The notes under the pieces were generated by a model. It was not told the origin of the DNA. It searched no databases and saw only the letters and a program-made list of their open reading frames with translations. Below, in pieces: positions 37,586 to 47,453 of a stretch of DNA of 64,000 bases (position 1 is the stretch's first letter; every line of letters begins with the position of its first letter). The DNA is taken from the NCBI RefSeq assembly GCF_010672085.1, contig NZ_JAAHHT010000001.1, positions 1 to 64,000 of the forward strand, in the 5' to 3' direction. Source of the DNA: Okeania sp. SIO3I5. GTDB lineage: Bacteria > Cyanobacteriota > Cyanobacteriia > Cyanobacteriales > Microcoleaceae. Position numbers and translations under genes: made by a program.

Positions 37586-38381
37586 TTCAATATTTTTAGA
37601 GCTACTGGTTAGCAGTTGATAATCATCATTTATTAAATAAATAATGAGTATTTATACTTATTGTATTTATCAAGATTTATACTAAGATGGCCTGATAAAA
37701 ATTACTGGGATTCTAATCCTTTTTTAAGATTTGTAAAATTTTCATTCATAATTCTTAAAAGAGGGAGTAGGGAGTGTGGGAGGGTGGGAGGTGTGGGAAG
37801 TGTGGGAGGTGTGGGAAGTGTGGGAGGTGTGGGAGGTGTGGGAAGTGTGGGAGGTGTGGGAGGTGTGGGAAGTGTGGGAGGTGTGGGAAGTGTGGGAGGT
37901 GTGGGAAGTGTGGGAGAAATAATTTTTCCTTGATTTTTCTGCCTCGCCCTGCCCCAAAGTCCTCACTTTATGCAGCTCTTTTTACCGAAAAACTGATACT
38001 TTTTCACGACTTAAAATGGCTAAAACCTTTATCTGTAAATGCTTTGATATTTAATCAGCAGAGCAATAATTAGTTTGATTTTTTGGCATTGGTGAAATAA
38101 GGTATGAAATTCGGATCAGAGTAAGGTTGATAGTAAGGAAAAAAGCTGTTTTGACTACTGACTACTTTAGGGGCGAGCAAGCGAATCGCCCCTACTAAAA
38201 ATCATACAATCATTCAGGAAGGCCGATTTTTTATTATTGGAAATGTCTATTAGAATCATTGTCAGGAAGAGGGAGTAGGGAGTAGGGAGTAGGGAGTAAG
38301 GAGTAGGGGGAAGTATTGGTTGGATTTTTTATTATTGGAAATGTCTATTAGAATCATTGTCAGACGAATCCTAATAAAATA
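37586..38381. repeat. minisatellite and direct repeat region
   Basis: 37765-37915 is a GTGTGGGAG/GTGTGGGAAG minisatellite of more than 15 units, open in frames of both strands purely because of its composition. 38225-38265 and 38323-38363 are identical 41-bp copies (ATTGGAAATGTCTATTAGAA) separated by GGGAGTA repeats. 38163-38196 carries GGGGCGA/TCGCCCC arms. Confidence 0.8.
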
Positions 38382-39902
38382 ATGCCAGAAATTAGACAAT
38401 CTATTGCCCAACATTACCATGAGCGGACAAAATACGACCCAGAAACGATTGGGAGTAAAAGTCATCAACTAGACTGGGAAAATCAACCAATACCATTCAA
38501 AGAGTATAAAATTGGCACAACTGTTGACCTGAAACCCTATCTGCAAGAAAAAATTAATCCAGAAAAAGACTCCAAAGAAGGAGAAAACCTATCCAACTTA
38601 CTTATGTGTAGCTATGGCTTGACTGCTAAGATAGCAACAATGATGGGAAATCATTACTTAAGAGCAGCTCCTTCTGCTGGGGGGTTGTATCCAGCAGAGG
38701 TTTATTTAATTTCCCGTGGCACAACCCTATTACCTGCGGGATTATATAACTATCAGGCCAAAACTCATTCATTACTGAGATTTTGGGACAATAGAGTATG
38801 GCCAGAATTGCAGGATGCTTGTTTTTGGCATCCAGCTCTAGAAAATACAAAATTAGCGATCGCCATTACTGCCATCTTTTATCGTTCTGCTTGGCGTTAC
38901 GAAGACCGCGCCTATAGACGAATATTTTTAGATACAGGTCACTTATTAGGTAACATTGAACTAGCTTCTGCTTTGAGTAACTACCGACCGCATCTAATTG
39001 GGGGGTTTAATGATGAAGCAATAAATCAAATGCTTTATTTAGATACAACAGAAGAACAGGCGATCGCTATTGTTGCTTTAGCAGACTTACTAGATATCGA
39101 ACAAAATTTGCCTCAGTGGCAAACTGCTTTACCTTCTGGTACTCAAACAGATTATCCAATGATTCCAGATGGTGAACTGCTAAAATATTTACATGAAGCG
39201 ACTCACATTAACTCAAATTCTCCAAAAGTACCTGCTTGGAAAACAAGAGAAACTCCAGAATATTCAGAAGATAAATATAACTTTCCATTTTGTACAAAAG
39301 TTTCCACTGTTACTCCTTCCATTTCCTGGGGTAAAGACTTAGAAGGTCTCAGAAATACAATTCTCAAACGACGTTCCACTCGCGCCTATACTGGAGAAGC
39401 TATTCCTTTAAAGGAATTATTAGCTGTATTAGATTTTACTTATCAATCCCAGCATTACTTTAATCAAGAATTAGATGGTAATCCTGATTATTTTGACCTA
39501 AGTTTGATTGAAACGTTTATTGCAGTTTCTGAAGTAGATGGTTTAGAAGATGGTTGTTATTATTATGCCCCAATGGCTCAAGAGTTGCGACAAATTAGGT
39601 TTAAAAATTTCCGAGAAGAGTTACATTTTTTGTGCTTAGGGCAAGACTTAGGTAGGGATGCTGCTGTTGTCTTGTTTCATACTGCCGATCTGAAAAAAGC
39701 TGTAGGCAAATATGGCGATCGGGTTTACCGTTACCTCCATGCAGATGCAGGGCATTTAGGGCAAAGACTGAATTTAGCAGCTATTCATCTGGGTTTAGGT
39801 GTTAGTGGTATTGCTGGTTTCTTTGACGATCGCGTGAATGAAGTTTTAGGTATTCCTGTCGATGAGGCAGTTGTTTATATTACAACTTTAGGTAGTCCTT
39901 AA
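38382..39902 (+). CDS. SagB/ThcOx family dehydrogenase, two nitroreductase-like halves
   Basis: A 506-aa protein. Residues ~70-230 form one nitroreductase-type half (RAAPSAGGLYPAEVYLI is the FMN-binding hallmark). Residues ~325-506 form a second half (LKRRSTRAYTGEAIPLKELL, then CYYYAPMAQ, and GVSGIAGFFDDRVNEVLGIP). SagB/ThcOx enzymes use FMN to oxidise azolines to azoles in RiPPs such as streptolysin S, but many homologues lie outside RiPP loci. Here no cyclodehydratase or precursor gene is nearby, so a RiPP role cannot be claimed. It may serve as a stand-alone flavin oxidoreductase. The start follows a duplicated 41-bp repeat. Confidence 0.85.
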   Translation: MPEIRQSIAQHYHERTKYDPETIGSKSHQLDWENQPIPFKEYKIGTTVDLKPYLQEKINPEKDSKEGENLSNLLMCSYGLTAKIATMMGNHYLRAAPSAGGLYPAEVYLISRGTTLLPAGLYNYQAKTHSLLRFWDNRVWPELQDACFWHPALENTKLAIAITAIFYRSAWRYEDRAYRRIFLDTGHLLGNIELASALSNYRPHLIGGFNDEAINQMLYLDTTEEQAIAIVALADLLDIEQNLPQWQTALPSGTQTDYPMIPDGELLKYLHEATHINSNSPKVPAWKTRETPEYSEDKYNFPFCTKVSTVTPSISWGKDLEGLRNTILKRRSTRAYTGEAIPLKELLAVLDFTYQSQHYFNQELDGNPDYFDLSLIETFIAVSEVDGLEDGCYYYAPMAQELRQIRFKNFREELHFLCLGQDLGRDAAVVLFHTADLKKAVGKYGDRVYRYLHADAGHLGQRLNLAAIHLGLGVSGIAGFFDDRVNEVLGIPVDEAVVYITTLGSP

Positions 39903-41157
39903 GGAGTGGGGAAGTGTGGGAATAGGGGAGTAGGGGAGTAGGGGAGTAGGGGAGATTGAATACTGAAGTAATTATAGAATTCTGGAGAGTACAAAGTTCT
40001 AAGTGAAAAAAACCATTCCCCGGCAAAAGTTAGAGAATGGTGCATACTGGTTAATGATTCTAAATTTTTACCAGCTAATCTCTATTATGCAGATAATATC
40101 ATGTCCGAATGATTTTATGTGTGGTAAATAAGAAAAAATTACCATTGAAGACTGTATTACAGCGCTTTTCAGTTGAGTAGACCACAAAACTGTTGTAGGA
40201 GTAAGGAGTAATGAGTAAGGAGTAATGAGTAAGGAGTAATGAGTCAAAGGTTAGTAACAAAAGAATACAAATCTTCCATAAAAACCCCGGATGATTACAA
40301 CTGTGGTCAAGAGAGCATGAAAACTGCTATAAGGGCGCGGACATTTCTAAATCCTGTTTGCGCAGCATGACCTAGAAAAAGCCTTTAAAAGTCTGCTGTT
40401 AAGTGTTAAGTGTTAAGTGTTCACGCTTCGCCTAGGGTTATACTTGTGACGATGTGGTTCATTGATTTGAAAAGCGCTGTAATGGATAGTTGGTATGCAA
40501 CACAAAGGTTAATGGGATTAATAGATAATATAGGAAAAATTTATTACTGTCCTTTAAAAATAAATCGCGCACGTAGATGATACTGGTCGCGAGTGAAAAA
40601 TATAAAAAGATAGGAGAATTAAGTGGGAATGAGTCTGAAAAAATATCAGGTAAAATAATTAAAATTCAAGGAATTCCTGTGATCTCAAAAAGTCAAGCTC
40701 CATACGGGCAAATATTTCTACCAACCGCGACAGAATATGTTGTTAATAACTTAGAGAAAATTTTAGGAATTTTATCTCTAGGAATTAATAGATATCTCCA
40801 GAAAGGAGGGAACAGGGAACACTTAACTGGGAACTGGGAACAGGGAGAAGTAATTGATGATTTGGTGGTGGTGCTGAGGAATGGTAGAGAGAGTGTGGGA
40901 GGTTGGTTCGTGTGGGAGGTTGGTTCGTGTGGGAGGTGTGGGAAGAAATTAAAAAATATATATTTTCACCATTACAATGCAGGACTACCGATGATTTTAT
41001 AGATAAGAATTGATTCTATTTTTGATTTTTGGAGATGTCTAATATAGCAATCCTCTAATATATTTGTGTATAAAAATCTTACCGCTTTTCGGGAATAGGG
41101 AATAAGCAATGGGCAATAGGGAAGAGTTGCAGAGTTTATTTCTAGTTTTTGAATTGT
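39903..41157. other. repeat-rich gap with one doubtful frame
   Basis: GGGGAGTA repeats, an inverted pair ACCATTC/GAATGGT (40010-40034), TAATGAGTAAGGAG repeats and AAGTGTT repeats. A frame at 40577-41002 starts like a protein (IIKIQGIPVISKSQAPYGQI) but its last 60 codons are translated minisatellite (AGGGAACAC..., GTGTGGGAGG). It may be a gene relic. 41013-41043 is one end of the TAGACATCTCC family. Confidence 0.4.
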
Positions 41158-41369
41158 TATATCATGTCCGGATAATTAGTCATAAAAAAACTTTTTCCTC
41201 CTTATACATTCAAACTCTCTTCTCTTCCCTCCTGAGGACCTACGGACGTTGCTTGAACATTAATGCGTTACATGTCGCGCAGCGTTAGCGGAGCGAAAGC
41301 GTCAGCAATACGTCCCTACCTCCTGACTCCTCCTTCCTTATTTATAACTATTCAACCGGACATGATATT
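41158..41369. mobile_element. TATCATGTCCGG-family MITE with nested REP unit
   Basis: Ends TATCATGTCCGGATAATTAG and ACCGGACATGATA. The interior (41226-41319) contains a complete REP-like unit of the GCATTAATGCG / GCGTTAGCGGAGCG type, also seen alone at 24937-25040, so one repeat has inserted into the other. Confidence 0.75.
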
Positions 41370-41557
41370 ACAACCTATTTAGGATTGCTATAGTAATTTG
41401 GGTGTTGGTAAATAAAGGTATGAAAATAAAAATTGAACAATCTCAAATATTTGTTATTCAATAGTTTAGGAATTACCAAAAAATACAAATCATACCCTAA
41501 TTTACCAATGCCGTAATTTACCTTCATAACTTCCTGATAACTAATAACTGATAACTG

Positions 41558-42709
41558 ATGACTGAACCTCGCCCTGGATATACTTTACCTGTATTTGCTT
41601 GTGCTGCTGCTGTAGCTGCGCTCCATTGGATACGTCAAAATACCTCGTCTTTGTCTACCGTATCAATTAATTTACTAGAACCAGCAGAAATTGTTGATAT
41701 CCCTATCGAACAGATTGCTTTGCTCAAAAGTAATACTGCTTTAGCTATTACTCGTTCCGATCCTGGTAATAATCTCGATCTAACTCGCAATACTCCTGTT
41801 TGGGCAATGGTAGAACTGGCCACGGTTTCCCCAACTGATGCTTCCGAACAAATTGTAGTTATAGGTGGAGCAGGAATTGGACATAATATTCATTCTGGGG
41901 AAACAGCTATATATAGTTATGCGCGACGACTGTTGCAAGAAAATCTTCGACCTTTGCTCAACCAAAATGAACAAGTTAAAGTCAGTATCATTTTACCAGA
42001 AGGTCGTCAATTAGCGACTCGGACTTCTAATTCTGCTTTTGGTATAGTTGAAGGTCTTTCTTTATTAGGCACTACGGGGGTTTCTCAACCTTTGAGTGTG
42101 CCTGGACAACTTGAAGTTTACCAGGAAGAACTACAACAAAAGGCAGTACAGTTTAATAGTTTGGTGTTTTGTGTAGGGGAAAATGGTTTAGATATAGCCA
42201 AGAAAATGGGAATACCTGCACAACAGACTGTCAAAACAGCTAACTGGTTAGGCCCAATGTTGGTTGCTGCTGCTATTGCCGGAGTAGAGTCTATTTTATT
42301 ATTAGGTTATCACGGCAAATTAATTAAATTAGCTGGCGGGATTTTTCATACTCATCATCATCTAGCTGACGGACGATTAGAAATTTTGACTGCTCACTGT
42401 GCAAATATAGGTTTGCCTACCTCTGTGCTACAAGAGATTTTTACTTGTACTACTGCCGAGAATGCTTTGAAACTGCTGCGGAACTTAGATATGAATGGGG
42501 AAAATGACTGGGTGGGTAGGGTGTATGGGGCGATCGCCTCAAAAATTGACCAACGTTGCCAAGCTTATATTTTTAATCATAGTCAAAAGCAGGTCCAAGT
42601 AGGTTCCATGTTGTTTAACCGCGATCGCCAAATTTTCTGTAAAACTGAAGTTGCTGATACAGTTTTTTCACAAATTTGTTATTCTATTAAGAATACCCTT
42701 TTGAATTGA
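41558..42709 (+). CDS. cbiD: cobalt-precorrin-5B C1-methyltransferase
   Basis: A 383-aa CbiD. It methylates C1 of cobalt-precorrin-5B with S-adenosylmethionine in anaerobic cobalamin synthesis. Features are GYTLPVFACAAAVAALHWIR at the start, GGAGIGHNIHSGETAIYSYA, and a LLLGYHGKLIKLAGGIFHTH stretch near the end of the core. Cyanobacteria make pseudocobalamin by this route. The ATG lies inside a TAACTGATAACTGATGACTG tandem repeat, so the 5' leader is repeat-derived. guaA follows 590 bp downstream on the same strand, a neighbour pair frequent in cyanobacteria, though repeats separate them here. Confidence 0.93.
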   Translation: MTEPRPGYTLPVFACAAAVAALHWIRQNTSSLSTVSINLLEPAEIVDIPIEQIALLKSNTALAITRSDPGNNLDLTRNTPVWAMVELATVSPTDASEQIVVIGGAGIGHNIHSGETAIYSYARRLLQENLRPLLNQNEQVKVSIILPEGRQLATRTSNSAFGIVEGLSLLGTTGVSQPLSVPGQLEVYQEELQQKAVQFNSLVFCVGENGLDIAKKMGIPAQQTVKTANWLGPMLVAAAIAGVESILLLGYHGKLIKLAGGIFHTHHHLADGRLEILTAHCANIGLPTSVLQEIFTCTTAENALKLLRNLDMNGENDWVGRVYGAIASKIDQRCQAYIFNHSQKQVQVGSMLFNRDRQIFCKTEVADTVFSQICYSIKNTLLN

Positions 42710-43299
42710 GAATGCAGAATTGAGAATGCAGAATTATTAAATTAATGAATCTTTTTTAAATTAAGAATGCAGAATTGAGAATGCAGAATTATTAAAAAAG
42801 CAATCAGCACTCAGCACTAAAGGTTTAGAAGGGATTTTGTTAACCCTCTGCGCACCTTCCGGTTTATAGAAACCGGCGATTTCAACCCAAGTAGGGACGA
42901 ATGGCCATTCGTCCCTACTTGCTGATAGCTAGTTAAATTAATGGATTAATGAATATAGCTAAGACAGAATTGGTTAGGACATAGACTGATGATGAATCTT
43001 AGACTAGGAAGTGTTTTTCACTCGTATTCCCTATTCCCTATTCCCTGCTATAGCTAAAGTTTTCAATTCTTAATTTTAATTCATAAAAAGATAAGTTTAG
43101 AAATTCCAAAATAAAAAAACTTAGACAGGACTTACGCAAAGACTCTAAATATAGCGAGGGCGAATGCCATTCGCCCCTACAGATGGTGGTTTAAAAGTCA
43201 ATTTGTGTAAGTCCTGTTAGAGTTAAAAATTAATTCTGCATTATTCTAAATTCTAAATTCTAAATTCACTCATTACTCTAGTCTAGTAGCATATTAATC
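42710..43299. other. gap between cbiD and guaA with repeats
   Basis: AATGCAGAATTGAG tandem repeats (42710-42795), a 28-bp perfect palindrome at 42891-42918 (starts GTAGGGACGAATGG), a CAGGACTTACGCA-ended MITE at 43125-43217 that itself holds a GGGCGAATGCCATTCGCCC hairpin, and TAAATTC repeats before the GTG start of guaA. Confidence 0.7.
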
Positions 43300-44907
43300 G
43301 TGACTCTAACAACACAGACAGAAGAAAGTTCAGATTCTCTCACTCAGTTTAACCGTCAAATGATCGTGATTATGGACTTTGGTTCTCAATATTCTGAACT
43401 AATTGCCCGGCGAATTCGCGAAACTCAAGTATATTCAGAGGTTGTTTCCTATTGTACAACTGCTGAAAAATTGGCAGCTCTTAATCCCAAGGGAATCATT
43501 CTTTCTGGCGGACCTAATTCTGTTTACGATGAAGGGGCGCCTCATTGCGATCCGGAAATTTGGAATTTGGGTATACCCATTTTGGGAGTCTGCTACGGTA
43601 TGCAGTTGATGGTACAACAACTTGGTGGAGAAGTCAAACGCGCTGAACTTGCCGAATATGGTAAAGCATTTCTATCAATAGACGATCCTACAGATTTGCT
43701 GACGAATGTAGAAGAAGGTACAACTATGTGGATGAGTCATGGAGATTCTGTGACAAAAATGCCTTCTGGTTTTGAAGTATTAGCTCATACCGATAATACT
43801 CCCTGTGCAGCGATCGCTAACCATGACAAAAAGCTCTATGGTACTCAGTTTCACCCAGAGGTAGTTCATTCTATTGGGGGTCAAGCTTTGATTCGGAATT
43901 TTGTCTACCATATCTGTCAGTGCGAACCAACTTGGACGACAGAAGCTTTTGTGGAAGAAGCGATTCGAGAAATTAGAGCTAAAGTAGGGGATAAACGAGT
44001 ATTATTAGCTCTGTCTGGAGGGGTTGATTCTTCAACCTTAGCGTTTTTGCTCCATGAGGCGATCGGGGATAAATTAACTTGTATGTTTATCGATCAAGGA
44101 TTTATGCGGAAGTATGAACCGGAGAACTTGGTAAGAATATTTCACGAATCTTTTCATATCTCAGTTGAATATGTGAATGCGCGGGAACGCTTCTTAGATA
44201 AACTCAAAGGAGTCACCGATCCAGAACAGAAACGCAAATTAATCGGACATGAATTTATCCAGGTATTTGAGGAAGAGTCAAAACGTTTAGGACCTTTTGA
44301 TTATCTCGCTCAAGGTACTCTTTATCCAGACGTGATTGAATCTGCTAACACTAATGTTGACCCCAAAACTGGGGAGCGGGTGGCGGTAAAAATTAAGAGT
44401 CATCACAATGTTGGCGGTTTGCCGAAAGATTTGAGATTTAAGTTAGTCGAACCTCTGCGCAAACTTTTTAAGGATGAAGTCAGAAAGGTAGCGCGTTCCA
44501 TTGGTTTACCAGAAGAAATTGTGCGACGACATCCTTTTCCTGGTCCGGGATTAGCAATTCGGATTTTAGGGGAAGTTACAGACGAACGGTTGAAAATATT
44601 ACGGGATGCTGATTTTGTGGTGCGGGATGAAATTAAGCAACAGGGAATGTATCACGATTTTTGGCAAGCGTTTGCGGTGTTGTTGCCTATTCGGAGTGTG
44701 GGGGTAATGGGAGACAAACGTACTTATGCTTATCCTATTGTTTTGCGGTTTGTTTCTAGTGAGGATGGGATGACTGCAGATTGGTCTCGTGCGCCTTATG
44801 ATTTGTTGGAAAGTATTTCTAATCGGATTGTGAATGAGGTGAAGGGTGTTAACCGGGTGGTGTATGATATTACTTCTAAACCTCCTGGTACTATTGAGTG
44901 GGAGTGA
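43300..44907 (+). CDS. guaA: GMP synthase (glutamine-hydrolysing)
   Basis: A 535-aa enzyme making GMP from XMP, ATP and glutamine. The N-terminal class I amidotransferase has Cys98 in GVCYGMQ and His185/Glu187 in QFHPEV. The ATP pyrophosphatase domain has the PP-loop [10 protein letters not shown] (236-245). The dimerisation domain contains [17 protein letters not shown] and the protein ends GTIEWE. Length and order are canonical. The reading begins at GTG 43300; the next ATG would cut into the amidotransferase region. Confidence 0.97.
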   Translation: MTLTTQTEESSDSLTQFNRQMIVIMDFGSQYSELIARRIRETQVYSEVVSYCTTAEKLAALNPKGIILSGGPNSVYDEGAPHCDPEIWNLGIPILGVCYGMQLMVQQLGGEVKRAELAEYGKAFLSIDDPTDLLTNVEEGTTMWMSHGDSVTKMPSGFEVLAHTDNTPCAAIANHDKKLYGTQFHPEVVHSIGGQALIRNFVYHICQCEPTWTTEAFVEEAIREIRAKVGDKRVLLALSGGVDSSTLAFLLHEAIGDKLTCMFIDQGFMRKYEPENLVRIFHESFHISVEYVNARERFLDKLKGVTDPEQKRKLIGHEFIQVFEEESKRLGPFDYLAQGTLYPDVIESANTNVDPKTGERVAVKIKSHHNVGGLPKDLRFKLVEPLRKLFKDEVRKVARSIGLPEEIVRRHPFPGPGLAIRILGEVTDERLKILRDADFVVRDEIKQQGMYHDFWQAFAVLLPIRSVGVMGDKRTYAYPIVLRFVSSEDGMTADWSRAPYDLLESISNRIVNEVKGVNRVVYDITSKPPGTIEWE

Positions 44908-44964
44908 TAAGAAGTCAGAAGTTTGAAGTCAGAAGTCAGAAGTAATTTCTATCTGAAGTTTACT

Positions 44965-45113
44965 GTAGGTTGGGTTAAGCGGCAGCGCAACCCAACACAA
45001 CCAGGATTTTTGGCTTTCAAGCTACCTTCATCAAACCAAACTGGCAACTTGGGGGATGTTGGGTTTTTCCGTTGGAAATGCTCCGCAAACGTACCTCAAC
45101 CCAACCTACAACT
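44965..45113. repeat. GTAGGTTGGGTT...AACCCAACCTAC element, copy 1
   Basis: A ~145-bp unit with terminal inverted repeats GTAGGTTGGGTT / AACCCAACCTAC. Interior: GCGGCAGCGCAACCCAACAC, AAGCTACCTTCATCAAA, GATGTTGGGTTTTTCCGTTG and GCTCCGCAAACGTACCTCAA. Copy 3 is at 46122-46272. Copy 2 (45136-46105) is split by the group II intron. Confidence 0.85.
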
Positions 45114-45135
45114 AAAATCTTGCTTTTGTTGTACT

Positions 45136-46105
45136 GTAGGTTGGGTTAAGCGGCAGCGCAACCCAGCACAACCAAGGTTAAATTTTGCTCTCAAGCTACC
45201 TTCATCAAATCAACCTGGCAACTTGGGGGATGTTGGGTTTTTCCGTTGGAAATGCTCCGCAAACGTACCGATACAGTCGATGGGGATATTGCTATCCCTC
45301 ACCTCTGCTTCAAAACCGTGCATGAGAGTTTCCTGCTCACACGGCTCCTGATAATTAAGGTGACTTCGAGGTTAGGTTCACATACTTCCTTTTACCGCCT
45401 ATATCTATATATAGTCGGGTCAGGCCACGTTAATATTATTACCTTTGGCGCTTTGCCGGGAGGTTTATTTTGGCACTCAGAGTCTCCTACTCTTGAAGTG
45501 GCTCTAATATCACGTTTTCGGCTATATTAGTTTCTGCTTTTACCGCCTACCTTAACTACCGGACCACGTCTGCATATCCTGAAAATTACTTCAGGCTTGC
45601 TTCTTGAGGAATCCTTATCCCTAATAGACATTGGTTAAACTTTCCCTACTCATTGATTGAGAGTCTAATAGGGGTTACTTCGTTCCCATAACTCATTTCA
45701 TGTTAGCTTGATAGTGTCCTGAGTCGTCCGAGATTGGCCAGCTAGTCCTTTGAGCGGTTGAAGACTCAAAGGGGCGTCATCTATACCGTTTTGGTCACAG
45801 GGAATACAAGGACAATTACCCTGATTTAGGTTGACGAACGTTTAACAGGATTCATGTTCTTCACCTTGGCTAACTTCTCTGGCGGCGTCGTACTTAGTCC
45901 TTAAGGCTTATCCGCTTTTAGCCCATGCACGGAGAGCAATGGTTGTTAACCCATTAAACCTGAGCTACAAAGTCACTCCCTAGCTGAGAGGGAAGGAATT
46001 GAACCTCCATGAGTTATGAGTTTTTAACCATTGGTTAAAGGGTCATGTTGCAATTTAGCTTCTTTGACCCAACGAGTCGCACTCAACCCAACCTACAACT
46101 AAAAT
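45136..46105. repeat. same element, copy 2, split by an intron
   Basis: 45136-45269 is the left part of the unit and 46083-46105 the right part. Joined, they read ...AAACGTACC|TCAACCCAACC..., identical to copies 1 and 3. This gives the exact intron boundaries. Confidence 0.85.
45270..46082 (-). mobile_element. ORF-less group II intron (813 nt)
   Basis: On the minus strand it starts GTGCGACTCG (group II 5' consensus GUGYG). Domain V is at 45314-45347: GAGCCGTGTGAGCAGG, tetraloop-type GAAA, CTCATGCACGGTT, 34 nt as expected, with the AGC catalytic triad at its base. A short stem for domain VI follows. The boundaries are fixed by comparison with uninterrupted repeat copies. No reverse transcriptase or maturase is encoded, so splicing or movement would need a protein from elsewhere. 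The 3' end reads TATC rather than the usual AY, so the last nucleotides deserve checking. It lies in a dispersed repeat, not in a gene, which is a benign target. Confidence 0.85.
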
Positions 46106-46121
46106 CTTGCTTTTGTTGTAC

Positions 46122-46272
46122 TGTAGGTTGGGTTAAGCGGCAGCGCAACCCAACACAACCATGGTTAACTTTTGCTCTCAAGCTACCTTCATCAAATCAA
46201 CCTGGCAACTTGGGGGATGTTGGGTTTTTCCGTTGGAAATGCTCCGCAAACGTACCTCAACCCAACCTACAA
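46122..46272. repeat. GTAGGTTGGGTT...AACCCAACCTAC element, copy 3
   Basis: Nearly identical to 44965-45113. It ends 5 bp from the stop codon of the PEP-CTERM gene. Confidence 0.85.
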
Positions 46273-46276
46273 CTTT

Positions 46277-46927
46277 TTAGCCTTTAGTTTTTCTTTTGCT
46301 GCCTAGGATTAAACCGCCTATTCCGATCAAACCTAATATTAGGCTAGGTTCGGGCGTGGCAACCTGGGGGTTCGTACTCGCACGCGGCCATCTAATCGCT
46401 CGCGAATCTCCAACCTGAGTCGCAGGATCGAAGTCAACATTATCTATAATAATCATCGGTTCCGGATCTGATTCATAATAAACCTCCAAAAAAGCATCCG
46501 TGAAGTTACCCAGCAAACCACTATTATCATTTTGAAACTCTACAAAGCTACTATTCGCGAGCTCATACTCAAATTGTATACCACTGCTTGAACGATCTAG
46601 GCCGTCAGCAGTATCAAGGACTGTACCTTCCTGAACGACGTGATCGCTCCATTTAAGTACATTATTTTTATCAAACAAAGAAATATTCCAACTCTCCAAC
46701 TCCCCCTCTGAACTTGAGATTAACCCGTTCCCGGAGGAGTCATAACCTGACCAATCCAAAAGCATTTTAGAAAAGTCTGGATCGGATAAGAAGGTAAAAG
46801 TAGTCTGGAAAGAAGCTGCAGTTACAGGCAGTTGCATCAATCCACAAAAGCTAGCAGCGCCACAGAGTATTCCTAAACCCTGTTGGCATTTCTTCTTCAG
46901 GTGTCCAAAAAGTTGAGTTTTGATCAC
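46277..46927 (-). CDS. PEP-CTERM sorting-domain protein
   Basis: A 216-aa secreted protein. An N-terminal signal peptide (hydrophobic ~17-36, GLGILCGAASFCGLMQLPVT) is followed by a Ser/Asp-rich, beta-type body. The C-terminal sorting signal is canonical: PEP motif in VATPEPS, a hydrophobic helix LILGLIGIGGLILG, then SKRKTKG. Such proteins are processed by an exosortase (cyanobacterial EpsH/CrtA-type systems) and delivered to the cell surface or sheath. The exact role of the body domain is unknown. No exosortase gene is in the window. Confidence 0.9.
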   Translation of the reverse strand: MIKTQLFGHLKKKCQQGLGILCGAASFCGLMQLPVTAASFQTTFTFLSDPDFSKMLLDWSGYDSSGNGLISSSEGELESWNISLFDKNNVLKWSDHVVQEGTVLDTADGLDRSSSGIQFEYELANSSFVEFQNDNSGLLGNFTDAFLEVYYESDPEPMIIIDNVDFDPATQVGDSRAIRWPRASTNPQVATPEPSLILGLIGIGGLILGSKRKTKG

Positions 46928-47453
46928 CTCTAATGTGATAGTACAAAAATTTATTCATAAATAAAATCATAATGCGCCCCCCGTGTCAAGAGCATAATAC
47001 CAAGTTCATAATACCAACTTGAAAAAAGAATGTTACGAATAATAAGGGGAATACAAATACTTTACAGGAGATGTTCCTTTGACGAGTTCAAGAATTTATG
47101 AACTAAAAATGGCATCGAAGCTATTTGTTCTGACTCCTGATTCCTGACTCCTGACTCCTCAAAAAACCTAGATATTTGTAGCAAACATTTATCAACCTGT
47201 TATAAAACAAATGAAATATTCATAAAACAAATTGAATCTTCATAAAACTTTGTTGTAAATTCTCTGATTTTTGGCTTTGCGCTTTGTCATGGCGTAGCGA
47301 TCGCTCCCGTAGATCCTATAGATAAAAGTCTGGCTTTATGTATTGTGATCAGCGATCGAACATTACATTATTTATGGTATTTTCACTCATTAACCAGACT
47401 TGTCTCACTTTTTTTGCCGATTTAAACTTAAAATAAATTTGTATAGATAAATC
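46928..47453. other. gap with element copy and AT-rich stretch
   Basis: 46995-47200 is the reverse copy of the element at 34674-34860 (ACAGGAGATGTTCCTTTGAC, GACTCCTGACTCCT, TGTAGCAAACATTTATCAA). 47300-47453 includes HIP1-like GCGATCG sites and AT-rich DNA leading into a DnaA-box cluster. Confidence 0.6.

Noticed and set aside
37661-38073. Frames encoding Gly-Val-Gly or Thr-Ser-His repeats
   Set aside because: Direct translation of the GTGTGGGAG minisatellite on both strands; a by-product of repeat composition.
40577-41002. 141-codon frame after the SagB gene
   Set aside because: The first 80 residues might be a gene relic, but the rest is translated minisatellite and no family is visible. 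Mentioned in the gap description only.
44923-45530. Frames over the region after guaA
   Set aside because: They translate the GTAGGTTGGGTT repeats and the group II intron, which explain the sequence better.
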